Origin: VGWB01 sp964480945 | Lineage (GTDB): Bacteria; Bacteroidota; Ignavibacteria; UBA10030 | Length of the DNA stretch: 64,000 nucleotides | Reading direction: 5' to 3' | NCBI GenBank assembly: GCA_964480945.1 | Contig: CAYZRX010000001.1 | Coordinates: 1 to 64,000, forward strand | Shown here: piece by piece, positions 1-8,440 of the stretch | How positions within the stretch are numbered: position 1 is the stretch's first letter | Layout of the letters: each line of letters opens with the position of its first letter | Program-made: the position numbers and the translations under genes | The notes under the pieces: model-generated | Told to the model about the DNA's origin: nothing | Databases searched by the model: none | The model's input: the letters and a program-made list of their open reading frames with translations, nothing else

Positions 1-166
1 CTTTTCTAAAGAAAGCGGCAAATCCGTTCCAAGCGCTAACGAGTGAGGGACTGACAAGAGATTCAGATCGATGGCTGAACCGGAGCACATCTAAAACACA
101 GCAAAACCAATCTGAACAGCACTAGAACTAAGGGCAACAAATTTGCAGCAAAAGGGAGGACCCACG
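1..166. other. Non-coding leader, no gene seen
   Basis: No open frame with coding character is seen. The last bases hold the ribosome binding site of the following GYD-domain gene. Confidence 0.5.
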
Positions 167-463
167 ATGGCAACCTTCATCCTTCTCACAAAACTCTCAT
201 CGCAAAGCCTCGGCGAACCCCACAAGCGGGAGACGATCGGTCGCAAGTGGTTCCAGGAGGTCAAGAAGAAATGTCCGGAGGTGAAATGGATCGACCACTA
301 CGCGCTCCTCGGTCCATTCGATTTTATGGACATCTACGAAGCACCGAATGAAGAGGAGGCAGCGAAAGTCTCGATGATCACGATGTCGAAAGGGGCCGTG
401 AAGGCGGAAACGTGGGCCGCGCTGCCGTACAAGAAATTCCTCAAGATTGCTGAGGAATTGTAG
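167..463 (+). CDS. GYD domain protein
   Basis: A 98-residue cytoplasmic protein of the GYD family (Pfam GYD, a ferredoxin-like alpha/beta fold). The family's name motif is represented by LLGPFDFMDIYEAP, followed by the usual acidic stretch NEEEAAKVSM. Family members are small and of poorly defined function; no enzymatic activity can be assigned. The start at 167 is chosen over an in-frame upstream start at 143 because AGGGAGGA lies six bases before it and the family begins at this point (MATFILLTKLS). It stands alone, with no co-directional partner in the window. Confidence 0.85.
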   Translation: MATFILLTKLSSQSLGEPHKRETIGRKWFQEVKKKCPEVKWIDHYALLGPFDFMDIYEAPNEEEAAKVSMITMSKGAVKAETWAALPYKKFLKIAEEL

Positions 464-572
464 AACTCCTGCACCGATCCTTCTTAGGTTCGCAGCGACC
501 TGCGTCAGAACTTTGAGCGTGCGGGTGGCTGCACCTGCTCCTACTGGAAGTCATCCCAGAAGTTCCAGGTCT

Positions 573-643
573 GTCACCCCGAACTCGTTTCGGGGTCTAT
601 TCCACGCCAGAAGAGAGATGCTGAACCAAGTTCAGCATGACGC
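573..643. repeat. Candidate dispersed palindromic repeat
   Basis: Two short imperfect palindromes in series: CCCCGAACTCGTTTCGGGG at about 578-596 and TGCTGAACCAAGTTCAGCA at about 619-637. Read through, the element would encode MLNQVQHD-like peptides, a pattern I know as a frequent spurious translation of intergenic repeats in many genomes. Only one copy lies in this window, so the repeat nature is inferred from that resemblance. Confidence 0.45.
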
Positions 644-664
644 AGTGTGTTTTTGAAATAAGTT

Positions 665-1189
665 CTAGCCAGATGCTGCTGCGTGAGCGGCGGAATCCCT
701 TTGCATCATAACGAAGAGATACAGTCCCAGCGGCACCATCACGGGAAGTTCAGCGACCTGCATGGCTTTCCGATACATTTGCACGCTTGCCGAGTGCCGG
801 AAAACGCCGCGAATCTTGATGTGAACGAGTGTTTCCCCCGCCACCGTCTTGAACTCGACCGTGCTCCTCCAGCGATTCACTTCCAGCAAGTACTTGCTCC
901 CGCCCTCTACCTCGAGTGTTCCGCCCCCTTTCCACACGTTGGGAACGTAGGTCGCCAGATCTGCGTCCGCGCCGGAGGCTCTGACCACCGTTCTTTTCTT
1001 CCAGAATCCGACGCGTTGAAACGTCCATTGCCCGTCTGCAGTCTCCGCCTCCGCAAGGGAGCTGAGAAATTTCGGAAAATGGAGCTTCCCGACGAGTTCA
1101 TCTCCGAATCGTAATTCGAACTCAGATTGGAGTGCCCTCGGCTGAACCCAGGTCAGCTCGTGGTCAATGATCGATGCTATTTTTCGCAT
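665..1189 (-). CDS. Unknown protein, paralogue of its upstream neighbour
   Basis: A 174-residue protein I do not recognise. It is clearly related to the product of 1254-1808: both open with a (T/D)-x-L-x-WVQP-x-AL motif, followed by a beta-rich body with regularly spaced FK/FR and GE patterns, and end in a hydrophobic segment (LPVMVPLGLYLF here, LPCLLMLGWYL there). The beta-strand pattern is loosely like LURP-one-related or other small barrel folds, but this is only an impression. The start at 1189 is preferred to 1228 because AGAGGA precedes it and it aligns with the paralogue. It is the last gene of the SPFH/ribbon-helix-helix operon. Confidence 0.65.
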   Translation of the reverse strand: MRKIASIIDHELTWVQPRALQSEFELRFGDELVGKLHFPKFLSSLAEAETADGQWTFQRVGFWKKRTVVRASGADADLATYVPNVWKGGGTLEVEGGSKYLLEVNRWRSTVEFKTVAGETLVHIKIRGVFRHSASVQMYRKAMQVAELPVMVPLGLYLFVMMQRDSAAHAAASG

Positions 1190-1253
1190 GGTGTCGTATC
1201 CTCTTACCCTTCCGGGGGGTGCCGGCAACCCCGGTCGTGCTTGCCCTTGCGCT

Positions 1254-1808
1254 CTAGACTGAGGCGACGTTCAGGTACCATCCGAGCATCAGCAAACATG
1301 GGAGTTCTGGCAGCTGGGCCGCCGCTGTTGTGATCTCGATTTCTGCCGACGGTCGAAGCAGGCCGCGGGACCGAAACCGGATCAGCGGCTCACCTTCCTC
1401 GGTCCGAAACTCCCCTCTTCCTTTCCAGGAACCCGGCGTTAGCACGATCTTGCGGCCGTCCCGAAGTGAGAGTGTGCCGCTCCGGTCTCGGGGACCCGAT
1501 TCGAATACCGCCACGTCGCGGCGCTCGGCGCAGACGTGGATGACGATCTTTCCCTGTGATGTCCTGGCGCGCTCGAGAGTCCAGTGTCGGTCGGCGTGTT
1601 CCGCTGTCGCGTAGGAGCTCAGCAAACCGTGAAATCGCATCCGGACGATCGTCTCGCCGGCCGACAGGAGCTCGTACTCCATCTTGAGCGCGCTCGGCTG
1701 CACCCACCGCAGGTCGGTGTACGCAACGGCCGGCGCCTCCTGCGGCGGCGGGGCTGTCATCGGTTCAGGAGGTTGATGAGCCTGTGTCGGAGGTATCTCT
1801 GTTCTCAT
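1254..1808 (-). CDS. Unknown protein with Pro-rich N-terminus, paralogue of 665-1189
   Basis: A 184-residue protein with a proline-rich N-terminal 25 residues and then the same fold as the downstream gene, starting at LRWVQPSALKMEYELL. The C-terminus is a short hydrophobic segment that could associate with a membrane, but no signal peptide is present. The start at 1808 has AGGA at suitable spacing and overlaps the end of the ribbon-helix-helix gene by 44 bases; an alternative start is at 1760. Co-transcription with an SPFH membrane protein suggests a role at the membrane. Function unknown. Confidence 0.65.
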   Translation of the reverse strand: MRTEIPPTQAHQPPEPMTAPPPQEAPAVAYTDLRWVQPSALKMEYELLSAGETIVRMRFHGLLSSYATAEHADRHWTLERARTSQGKIVIHVCAERRDVAVFESGPRDRSGTLSLRDGRKIVLTPGSWKGRGEFRTEEGEPLIRFRSRGLLRPSAEIEITTAAAQLPELPCLLMLGWYLNVASV

Positions 1809-1971
1809 TGGTGGTATCCTGTGAATTCAGTCTGCCTGACTTCCTGGCCGCGTCGGTGAGGAGAAACTCGATCTGCGCGTTGACGCTGCGCAGATCGTGT
1901 GCAGCCCACTTCTCGAGAGCGGCGTAGAGGCTCTCGTCAAGTCGAAGCAGGAATTTCTTCTTCTCACTCAT
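1765..1971 (-). CDS. Ribbon-helix-helix (Arc-type) protein
   Basis: A 68-residue protein whose first 45 residues match the Arc/MetJ ribbon-helix-helix pattern: a basic start MSEKKKF, the strand LLRLDESLYAALEKWA, and the helix-helix segment SVNAQIEFLLTDAARK. Proteins of this class usually bind DNA as dimers. The C-terminal 20 residues are polar and low in complexity. The ATG overlaps the stop of the SPFH gene (ATGA), so translation is probably coupled. SPFH-domain genes next to such small Arc-like genes recur in bacteria from general experience; what is regulated here is unknown. Confidence 0.8.
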   Translation of the reverse strand: MSEKKKFLLRLDESLYAALEKWAAHDLRSVNAQIEFLLTDAARKSGRLNSQDTTNENRDTSDTGSSTS

Positions 1972-2843
1972 TGATACAATGTGCCCGTGTTGATCACCGG
2001 CTGCGCCTGGACCTCGGAGACGAGCGCAACCATGAGGTTATTGACCATCGTGGCCTTTTTCTCCTCGTCGAGCGTGACGATCTTCTGTTCACTCAGCGTG
2101 TGGAGCGCCTGCTCCACCATGCCGACGGCACCTTCGACAATCTTCCTGCGCGCGGCAATGACGGCCTGTGCCTGCTGGCGGCGGAGCATGGCTTGAGCGA
2201 TCTCGGGCGCATAGGCAAGGTGGCTGATGCGCGATTCGTTCACCTCGACACCGGCGATTTCCAGCCGGGTCTGAACCTGATGCTTCATACGGTCTGCGAT
2301 CTCCTGCGGCCTGCTTCGCAGAGATGCGACCTCCTCATCCTCCACATCGTACGGATACTCGGAAGCAAGCGCGCGGATGGCGGTCTCGCTTTGAATAGCG
2401 ACGAAGTTCTCGTAGTGGTCGACGTCGAACAGCGCCCGAGCAGAATCGACGACCTGCCAGACAACGACGGCCGCGATCTCGATCGGGTTGCCGTGGAGAT
2501 CGTTCACCTTTATTTTTTCGCTGTTGAAGTTCCGGATGCGCAGGGAGACGTGCCGCTTCACAGCGAACGGGTTTGCGTACCAGAACCCTGAGTCGCGTAC
2601 GGACCCGATGTATTTGCCGAAGAGCACGAGCACCCGCGCCTCGTTCGGCTGGACCACAAAGATGCCCGCAGGGAAGATCAGCGTGATAATGAAGAGAGGG
2701 ATTTCGAACCAGAGATACTCAGGCATCTCGTTCTCAGCCATGTAGTAAATCAGGTATGCATTTGCAGCAAGAAGGATCAAGAGTATGAGGAGCGCTAAAT
2801 AGCCGCTCATTCTTCTCGCAGTTGTTTCGGTGACAGTTTTCAT
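1968..2843 (-). CDS. SPFH/band 7 domain membrane protein
   Basis: A 291-residue stomatin/prohibitin-like scaffold protein. Two hydrophobic segments at about residues 13-34 and 46-64 anchor it. The SPFH domain follows, recognisable from VQPNEARVLVLFGKY through the conserved TRLEIAGVEVNESRISHLAYAPEIAQAM region and the Ala/Glu-rich helix with QAQAVIAARRKIVEGAV. Such proteins form oligomeric membrane microdomain scaffolds, often affecting proteolysis or membrane stress. AAGGAG lies about eight bases before the ATG. It is the first gene of a four-gene minus-strand operon (SPFH, ribbon-helix-helix, two paralogous unknowns). Confidence 0.9.
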   Translation of the reverse strand: MKTVTETTARRMSGYLALLILLILLAANAYLIYYMAENEMPEYLWFEIPLFIITLIFPAGIFVVQPNEARVLVLFGKYIGSVRDSGFWYANPFAVKRHVSLRIRNFNSEKIKVNDLHGNPIEIAAVVVWQVVDSARALFDVDHYENFVAIQSETAIRALASEYPYDVEDEEVASLRSRPQEIADRMKHQVQTRLEIAGVEVNESRISHLAYAPEIAQAMLRRQQAQAVIAARRKIVEGAVGMVEQALHTLSEQKIVTLDEEKKATMVNNLMVALVSEVQAQPVINTGTLYQ

Positions 2844-3085
2844 TGCAGGGCTCCTTTCCTTAGCTCTGATAGCACAATGATATCATAGTAATATCACAAA
2901 GTCAAGTTAATTCGTCAAAATCGTATGCCCTTTGGAAACTCAAGAAAATGGATTAAGATTAGGCTATTCGGAGCTTCAACAAGGAGAGAATTCATCCTGA
3001 GTTGTGAGGGAGCTTCGCCACAAAGCTTGGCGAACAAGTCCGCTCCCGACCTTTCGCACAGCCCGACCGGACACCGAGCCCTACC

Positions 3086-3835
3086 ATGCCACGCGCGACC
3101 TTTCGATTCTACGCCGAGCTCAACGACCACTTGCCACCTGAGCGTCAACGCGTGGCGTTCGAGCAGGAGCTCCCCGATCGAGCGACGGTTCGCGATTCGC
3201 TCAAGCTGCTCGCCGTTCCGGAGTCGGAGGTCGATCTCGTGCTCGTCAATGGCATTTCCGTCGATCTCTCGTACACAGTGCAGGAGGGAGACAAGGTCAG
3301 CGTCTATCCTGTCTTTGAGTCGTTCGATATCTCGTCAGTGGGGAAAGTACGCGCGCAACCGCTCCGCCAGCCGCGCTTTGTTCTCGATGTTCACCTTGGC
3401 AAGCTTGCCTACCATCTTCGCATGCTCGGCTTCGATACGCTTTACCGCAACGACTTCGACGACAGCGAGCTCCTCAAGATCTCCGCGACGGAGAAGAGAG
3501 CTCTTCTTACGAAGGATCGGAAGCTATTAGAGAATCCGACGGTGACACGCGGTTATTGCGTGAAGGGGAAAGATCCAAGAGAGCAGCTCTTGGAAGTCCT
3601 CCGCAGATTCGACCTCTACGACTCCATTCATCCCTTCATCCGCTGTCTCCTCTGTAACAGCCTCCTCGAGCCCGTCAGCAAAGAGGCCGTTCTTCACCGC
3701 CTGCCCGAGCGGGTCAAGGGGATCTTTAGCGAGTTCCAGCGATGTCCAACGTGCGATCGCGTCTACTGGAAGGGGTCACACTACGAAAGAATGGAGAGCT
3801 TTATTGAGGAGGTAATGAGGGGGGAAAGGAAATAA
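3086..3835 (+). CDS. Ubiquitin-like/Mut7-C RNase fusion protein
   Basis: A 249-residue two-domain protein. Residues 1-80 form a ThiS/MoaD-like beta-grasp (Mut7-C ubiquitin) domain with the end EGDKVSVYPVFESFDI. Residues 95-245 are a Mut7-C (PIN-fold) RNase domain, with the characteristic FVLDVHLGKLAYHLRMLGFD start, the LLTKDRKL segment holding a probable acidic metal ligand, and a C-terminal zinc ribbon formed by CLLC and CPTC. The same fusion is common in bacteria and presumably acts on RNA, though substrates are unknown. No strong ribosome binding site is seen before the ATG. It converges with the hydrolase gene across an inverted repeat. Confidence 0.9.
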   Translation: MPRATFRFYAELNDHLPPERQRVAFEQELPDRATVRDSLKLLAVPESEVDLVLVNGISVDLSYTVQEGDKVSVYPVFESFDISSVGKVRAQPLRQPRFVLDVHLGKLAYHLRMLGFDTLYRNDFDDSELLKISATEKRALLTKDRKLLENPTVTRGYCVKGKDPREQLLEVLRRFDLYDSIHPFIRCLLCNSLLEPVSKEAVLHRLPERVKGIFSEFQRCPTCDRVYWKGSHYERMESFIEEVMRGERK

Positions 3836-3843
3836 ATAAAGGG

Positions 3844-3891
3844 AGATTCCCGGAATCTCACTCGAACGACCCAGCAAAATTCCGGGAATCT
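3844..3891. terminator. Perfect 13-bp inverted repeat between convergent genes
   Basis: AGATTCCCGGAAT (3844-3856) is the exact reverse complement of ATTCCGGGAATCT (3879-3891), with a 22-base loop. It lies between the convergent genes ending at 3835 and 3900. No long T tract follows on either strand, so bidirectional termination is a reasonable but unproven reading. Confidence 0.5.
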
Positions 3892-3899
3892 ACCCGATG

Positions 3900-5702
3900 C
3901 TATTTCACCTGTAACTTTTCAAGCATCTTCTGCCCGTTGGCGTTCTTCGGGTTGAGCTCGAGCGACTTCTTGTAGTTCTGAATGGCGAGATCCTTGTCGC
4001 CGGCGTTCATGTAGGCTTCGGCGAGGCTGTCGTACACATTCCATGACTGCGGGTAGAATTCGGCATTCACTTTGAACACCGCTATGGCCGCTGCGTACTT
4101 CCGCTCTCCCATCAGCGTGTAACCAAGGCTGTTCAGACGGGCCTCGTTCACCGCCTGATCACTGGGATTGTTTCTCCGGAGAGTGCGGTACGCCTCCATC
4201 GCAGCGTCGTCTTGCCCTTCGATCAAATACTCTAGTGGTGCCTTCGCGCTCTGACTCATGCGGGGCCCCTTTTGTGTCCCACCCGGGTAGCGGAGCATCA
4301 CTTCGTCCGGTGCGTCGAACACGTACTGCACACCGCGGTCCCTGCGAACGAACTCCTTGTCGGATACCGGCAGGAGCTCAAACTCCTGCTCCTGCAGCTC
4401 CTTTCCGACCAACTTTCCTTCCTCGATTCTCACGCTTAGAACGCGGTCGGATCCAAGCTGATAGCGGCCGGCAAAGGGCTCCAGTTTCTGATGGTTGAGA
4501 GTGACGACCTCGATCGGCTCCGGCAGGTAAGCACGCCATTGGTACTCCTTCGCGATGCTTCTCAAGATCTCCGATATCAGCTCGCCTGACCGGCCGTCGG
4601 AATTCGTCATCACCACGGCACCGTAGCCACCTTCCTTGTTGGCGATCAGTCCGCAGATGAATCCGATGTCTTGCCCACCGTGACCGAAATAGCTGTCATT
4701 GCGTTCAAGAAAGAAACCCAAGGCCATGTTCTGGGAGGGGTTGATCGGGATCTGTTTCGTTACCATCAGCTGAACAGTCTTCTCGGAAAGGACCTTGTTC
4801 GACTGACCCTTCAGAGAAAGCTGCACTTCGATCGCAAACTTCGCCAGGTCGATCGGGGTGGTCCACAATCCCGCAGCAGCCATCTCAGGATAGAGAAAGC
4901 GCTTCCCTTCCACCACCCGACCATCTCCGTAGTGGCCTGAAGCCGCGAGCTTGAGGCGCTCCGGCCCCATCGTCTGTTCGTACGAGCTGGAGGTCATGCC
5001 GAGGGGCGCGAGAACCTTCTCGCGCATGATTTCAGGGAAAGGCTTCCGTTCGATGTCAATCATCGCCTGCTGCATGATCGTCAGCCCGCCGCCGGAATAG
5101 CGCCAGAGCGTTCCGGGGACAAGATCGACGCGGATGGGGGCAGAGTTGGCAGGCGGCTCTCCGTTGAGAATCTGAATCAGCGTCGGTATCGGTTCGCCGG
5201 CGGCATAGCCGCGAAAACCGTGGACTGTCACACCGGCGCTGTGACTCACGATCCGTCGCAGCGTTGCTTTGTCCGTCTTCGTGAGTTCATTCTCCGGCAC
5301 CTTCCACGAAACAAGCTTCTCGTTGATGTCCCGGTCGAGTGCAAGCTTTCCTTCTTCTACGAGCCGCAGCGCACCCATCACGGCCACCGGCTTGCTCACC
5401 GAGCCTGCGACGAAGAGCGTCTTCTCCGTCACCGGTTCCTTGGTCTCGTTGTCCATCACCCCATATCCCTTCGCCCAGGCAATCTTGAAGTCCTGAATGA
5501 CGGCAACGCTCACGCCCGGTATGTTGTAGAACTTCATCCTCTCTCCAATGTTCCATCCCTTTTCTCCTTTGATCAGGACCGGAGGCAGAAGTCCGTTTTC
5601 CACACGTGCTACCCTCTCGTCTTGCTGCGCCCGGAGGGCGATAGGCGATGATAGAAGCGCGAGGAGAAGTATCAGCATTCGACGAGCATGTGGGGGCTTC
5701 AT
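3900..5702 (-). CDS. Serine hydrolase (beta-lactamase class C fold) with C-terminal TPRs
   Basis: A 600-residue exported protein. A signal peptide covers the first 25 residues (MLILLLALLSSPIALRAQ). The class C beta-lactamase/PBP-like domain (about 40-390) has the SxxK nucleophile motif SVSK (Ser101, Lys104), the YSG triad tyrosine motif (RYSGGG) and HGGQ in place of KTG. These show an active serine hydrolase or peptidase, not necessarily an antibiotic resistance enzyme. The C-terminal 110 residues hold tetratricopeptide repeats (AEFYPQSWNVYDSLAEAYMN and following). The start at 5702 is chosen because GGAG precedes it and it opens the signal peptide directly. Confidence 0.9.
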   Translation of the reverse strand: MKPPHARRMLILLLALLSSPIALRAQQDERVARVENGLLPPVLIKGEKGWNIGERMKFYNIPGVSVAVIQDFKIAWAKGYGVMDNETKEPVTEKTLFVAGSVSKPVAVMGALRLVEEGKLALDRDINEKLVSWKVPENELTKTDKATLRRIVSHSAGVTVHGFRGYAAGEPIPTLIQILNGEPPANSAPIRVDLVPGTLWRYSGGGLTIMQQAMIDIERKPFPEIMREKVLAPLGMTSSSYEQTMGPERLKLAASGHYGDGRVVEGKRFLYPEMAAAGLWTTPIDLAKFAIEVQLSLKGQSNKVLSEKTVQLMVTKQIPINPSQNMALGFFLERNDSYFGHGGQDIGFICGLIANKEGGYGAVVMTNSDGRSGELISEILRSIAKEYQWRAYLPEPIEVVTLNHQKLEPFAGRYQLGSDRVLSVRIEEGKLVGKELQEQEFELLPVSDKEFVRRDRGVQYVFDAPDEVMLRYPGGTQKGPRMSQSAKAPLEYLIEGQDDAAMEAYRTLRRNNPSDQAVNEARLNSLGYTLMGERKYAAAIAVFKVNAEFYPQSWNVYDSLAEAYMNAGDKDLAIQNYKKSLELNPKNANGQKMLEKLQVK

Positions 5703-5765
5703 TAGCGTACTCCGAGAGTTATGGAAGGCGGTCGTCGACTGGAATATAGCAAACAGGCACATCAT

Positions 5766-6044
5766 GCAGTAGACCTCAGCAGCCGACGGAGAATCGCATG
5801 CAATCCTGTCTCACTGCTCGAGATGCTGCCCGCAGTATGGGGAGCCAATGAAATGAGCTGCCAGCCTCTTGCCGGACGCCTGTAATCCGTTAGAATCAAA
5901 TCACTTACGGGCGGTGACAGGACTTGAATAGGCCAACAATTTTTGCCTCCTTGGTGCAACCATTCTTGCTGAGATCGGTCTCTAGTTATAGCCGGCCGTA
6001 GTGAGTGGTACCACACCCCGGAAGGGGATCAAGGACGGAATCGA
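5766..6044. other. Divergent intergenic region
   Basis: About 280 bases between the hydrolase (minus) and the first ECF sigma gene (plus). It must hold promoters for both. I see no convincing -35/-10 pair; AAGGACGGA near 6031-6039 is the ribosome binding site of the sigma gene. Confidence 0.4.
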
Positions 6045-6605
6045 GTGAATTCACCCGTAGCGACAGACAACGAGCTGATGCTCCAGGTGCAGGATGGAGA
6101 CGCCGCTAAGCTGGGCATCCTGTTCGAGCGCCACCACGTCAGACTGTACAACTTCCTGGTGCGCTTGACGAGCAGACGTGATCTCAGTGAGGATCTGGTG
6201 CAGGAGGTGTTCCTGAGGATCCTCAAGTACGGGCAGACATTTCGAGGGGAGGGCACCTTCACAGTCTGGATGTACCAACTCGCGCGAAACGCTGCCGCAG
6301 ATCACTTCAGGAAGTGGAAAAGGGAGAGTGTGGCGGATGAGATGCTGCAGGAACATGCCGATGAGGATCCGCTGCCGGATGAGCACGTCGAGCGTGGGGA
6401 CGCCGCGGCCCTCCTGAAGGCGGCGCTGGCCAGGCTCCCCGCCGATAAACGGGAGGTTTTGATTCTGGCCCGATATCATGAGCTGAAGTATGAAGAGGTC
6501 GGACAGATCCTCGGCTGTGCCGTCGGTACGGTGAAAGCAAAGGTTCATCGGGCGTTGAAGGAATTGAAGAAGGAATTTGCGAGACTGTCGCGGGAGAAGC
6601 TCTGA
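6045..6605 (+). CDS. ECF-type RNA polymerase sigma factor
   Basis: A 186-residue extracytoplasmic-function sigma factor. Region 2 spans about residues 22-95, with LVQEVFLRILKY and WMYQLARNAAADHFRKWKR. Region 4 spans about 125-178, with the helix-turn-helix ELKYEEVGQILGCAVGTVKA. It starts with GTG at 6045 behind AAGGACGGA. The next gene is an anti-sigma factor, followed by two DUF4097 genes, so the four probably form an envelope-related regulon. Confidence 0.95.
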   Translation: MNSPVATDNELMLQVQDGDAAKLGILFERHHVRLYNFLVRLTSRRDLSEDLVQEVFLRILKYGQTFRGEGTFTVWMYQLARNAAADHFRKWKRESVADEMLQEHADEDPLPDEHVERGDAAALLKAALARLPADKREVLILARYHELKYEEVGQILGCAVGTVKAKVHRALKELKKEFARLSREKL

Positions 6606-6650
6606 GCATGGCAAGATGTTCAAACGAGAAGGACCACGTAAGGTGATGTT

Positions 6651-7478
6651 ATGAAGAGAACCAACCATGTGCTCGGTCGGCTGCCCGACTATCTCACGGG
6701 CAGCGTAGGCGATGACGAGAGACTCGACATCGAGCGGCACATCCGAGGCTGCAAATCGTGTCGGTCGGAGTTTGAAATTCTGACGACGCTTTGGCAAGAT
6801 CTCGGACGTCTGCCCGACGAGAAACCGAGCGAGCGGGTGCGGGAGAGATTCTATGCGGAGCTTCGTCGTTTCAAATACGGGCTCGGACGGGGGCCGCATC
6901 AAGAGCGGGATTGGCTCGATCGGCTCAATGCAGTCGTCAGCCGGCTCTGGCCGAAGCAGCCGGCTTTTCAGGTTGCCTTGGCCGTTCTTTGTCTGTTCGT
7001 CGGTTACGTTGTCGGCTATCGGATCGACACCGGCGGGCGCGTCGGTAACGGCGACGTCGCCGCGCTTCGAACTGAGGTCCAGAACATGCAGCGGGTTGTG
7101 ATGATGTCCCTCCTCAAGACGGAGTCGGCCAGCGAGCGGATCGTAGGCGTCAGCTGGAGCGAGCGCATCAACCGCCCCGATGAACAGGTGCTCGGGGCGC
7201 TGTACGAGACGCTGAACTACGACCCGAACGTCAACGTGCGGCTCGCCGCCCTCGATGCCCTGACGAGATTCTCCGACGCGGCCAGCGTCCGGGAGCATCT
7301 CCTGAGCTCGCTGCTCAAGCAGACATCCCCGCTCATCCAGCTCGCGCTCGTCGAGGTCGTGGCGAACGTCCTCGACACGCAGGCGATCGGCACATTTCGC
7401 CAGCTTCTGAAGGATCCGAATCTCAACAAGACTGTGCGTGAACGTATTGAGAGTCGGCTGAAGGACCTGAAACCATAA
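6651..7478 (+). CDS. Anti-sigma factor with HEAT-like repeats
   Basis: A 275-residue inner-membrane protein. The N-terminus has a zinc-binding anti-sigma motif (H-x3-C-x2-C in HIRGCKSC, about residues 28-36). A single membrane helix lies at about 104-122 (FQVALAVLCLFVGYVVGY). The outer part (about 160-275) is built of HEAT-like repeats such as NVNVRLAALDALTRF and TSPLIQLALVEVVANV. A HEAT-repeat sensor on a zinc anti-sigma protein differs from the simple form and may detect a protein ligand. It follows its cognate sigma gene by 45 bases. Confidence 0.85.
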   Translation: MKRTNHVLGRLPDYLTGSVGDDERLDIERHIRGCKSCRSEFEILTTLWQDLGRLPDEKPSERVRERFYAELRRFKYGLGRGPHQERDWLDRLNAVVSRLWPKQPAFQVALAVLCLFVGYVVGYRIDTGGRVGNGDVAALRTEVQNMQRVVMMSLLKTESASERIVGVSWSERINRPDEQVLGALYETLNYDPNVNVRLAALDALTRFSDAASVREHLLSSLLKQTSPLIQLALVEVVANVLDTQAIGTFRQLLKDPNLNKTVRERIESRLKDLKP

Positions 7479-7502
7479 CGACAGCTAATTCTGGAGATGA
7501 CA

Positions 7503-8369
7503 ATGAAACGTCGATTGCATATGGCTCTGATGCTCGGAGGGAGCTGCGTCCTTGCCTTCGCAGGAACTTCGTTTGCACAGAAGGTTCATGAAAACCAGGA
7601 GGTCCGCCGGACCCTCAAGTTTGCACCCGATGCGCAGCAGCGACAGGTGGTGGTCGATAATATCAGCGGGGAGATCAGCGTGACAGGATATGATGGGGCG
7701 GACGTCCAGCTCGTTGCCCATGAGGAGATCGAGGGTGAGTCGAAGGAGAAGATCGAGGAAGCGAAACGGGAGGTCGTCCTAGATATCAAGGAGGAAGGGA
7801 ACAAGATCATTCTCTACGTCGACGCCCCCTGGCGGTGCCGGGATGGCGTCAACTACCGCGGCTGGCATTACTACGGGTACGATGTCACGTATGATTTTGA
7901 ATTGAAGGTTCCGCACAAGACGAGCCTCTATCTCAAGACGGTCAACCACGGAAAGGTGCTGGTGGATGATGTGGAAGGTGAGTTCGAGGTGAGGGACGTA
8001 AATGCGGGCATCGAGATGACCCGGATCAATGGCCCCGTGAACGCTGTGACGGTAAACGGTCCGGTGAAGGTCTCGTTCACCCGGAACCCGCAATCCGACT
8101 GCTTTTTCAAGACGGTCAATGGCAAGGTGGAGGTGACGCTCCGCGATGGGCTGAACGCGGACCTCGCCTTCAAGACGTTCAACGGCCAGGTGTACACGGA
8201 TTTTGAAGTAAAGGGCCTCCCCAGGAAGGTCGCGACGATCGAGCAGCGGAGCGGCCGGCGGAAGATCTACCGTCGAGGAGAGTACTTCTCAGTTCGGGCC
8301 GGAAAAGGGGGGACGGAATTTTCGTTCGATACGCTCAACGGCAACATCTATATTCTCAAGCAGGACTGA
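7503..8369 (+). CDS. DUF4097-type exported beta-repeat protein
   Basis: A 288-residue secreted protein with a signal peptide (MKRRLHMALMLGG... to AFAQ) and the repetitive short beta-strand pattern of the DUF4097 putative adhesin family: NISGEISVTGYDG, LKTVNHGKVLVDDVEGEFEV, FKTVNGKVEVTLRDG and DTLNGNIYILK. The last strand unit is shared with the next gene, showing that they are paralogues. Start 7503 is preferred to 7497 because GGAG lies six bases upstream of 7503 and directly abuts 7497. The role is probably in the periplasm or at the cell surface, under control of the upstream sigma/anti-sigma pair. Confidence 0.85.
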   Translation: MKRRLHMALMLGGSCVLAFAGTSFAQKVHENQEVRRTLKFAPDAQQRQVVVDNISGEISVTGYDGADVQLVAHEEIEGESKEKIEEAKREVVLDIKEEGNKIILYVDAPWRCRDGVNYRGWHYYGYDVTYDFELKVPHKTSLYLKTVNHGKVLVDDVEGEFEVRDVNAGIEMTRINGPVNAVTVNGPVKVSFTRNPQSDCFFKTVNGKVEVTLRDGLNADLAFKTFNGQVYTDFEVKGLPRKVATIEQRSGRRKIYRRGEYFSVRAGKGGTEFSFDTLNGNIYILKQD

Positions 8370-8440
8370 GGGCATTCGCGCTCAGATGAAGCCGGGCAGT
8401 CCAATCACCGTGCAACACTTTCTAATAAGGAGAAGAGGGA

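Noticed and set aside
447..656. 69-codon plus-strand frame after the GYD gene
   Set aside because: It runs through the palindromic repeat and yields the MLNQVQHD-type peptide typical of spurious calls; no ribosome binding site or family.
6051..7298. 415-codon frame antisense to the first sigma/anti-sigma genes
   Set aside because: It is the mirror of GC-biased codons on the plus strand, where two recognisable proteins are encoded; its translation matches nothing known to me.
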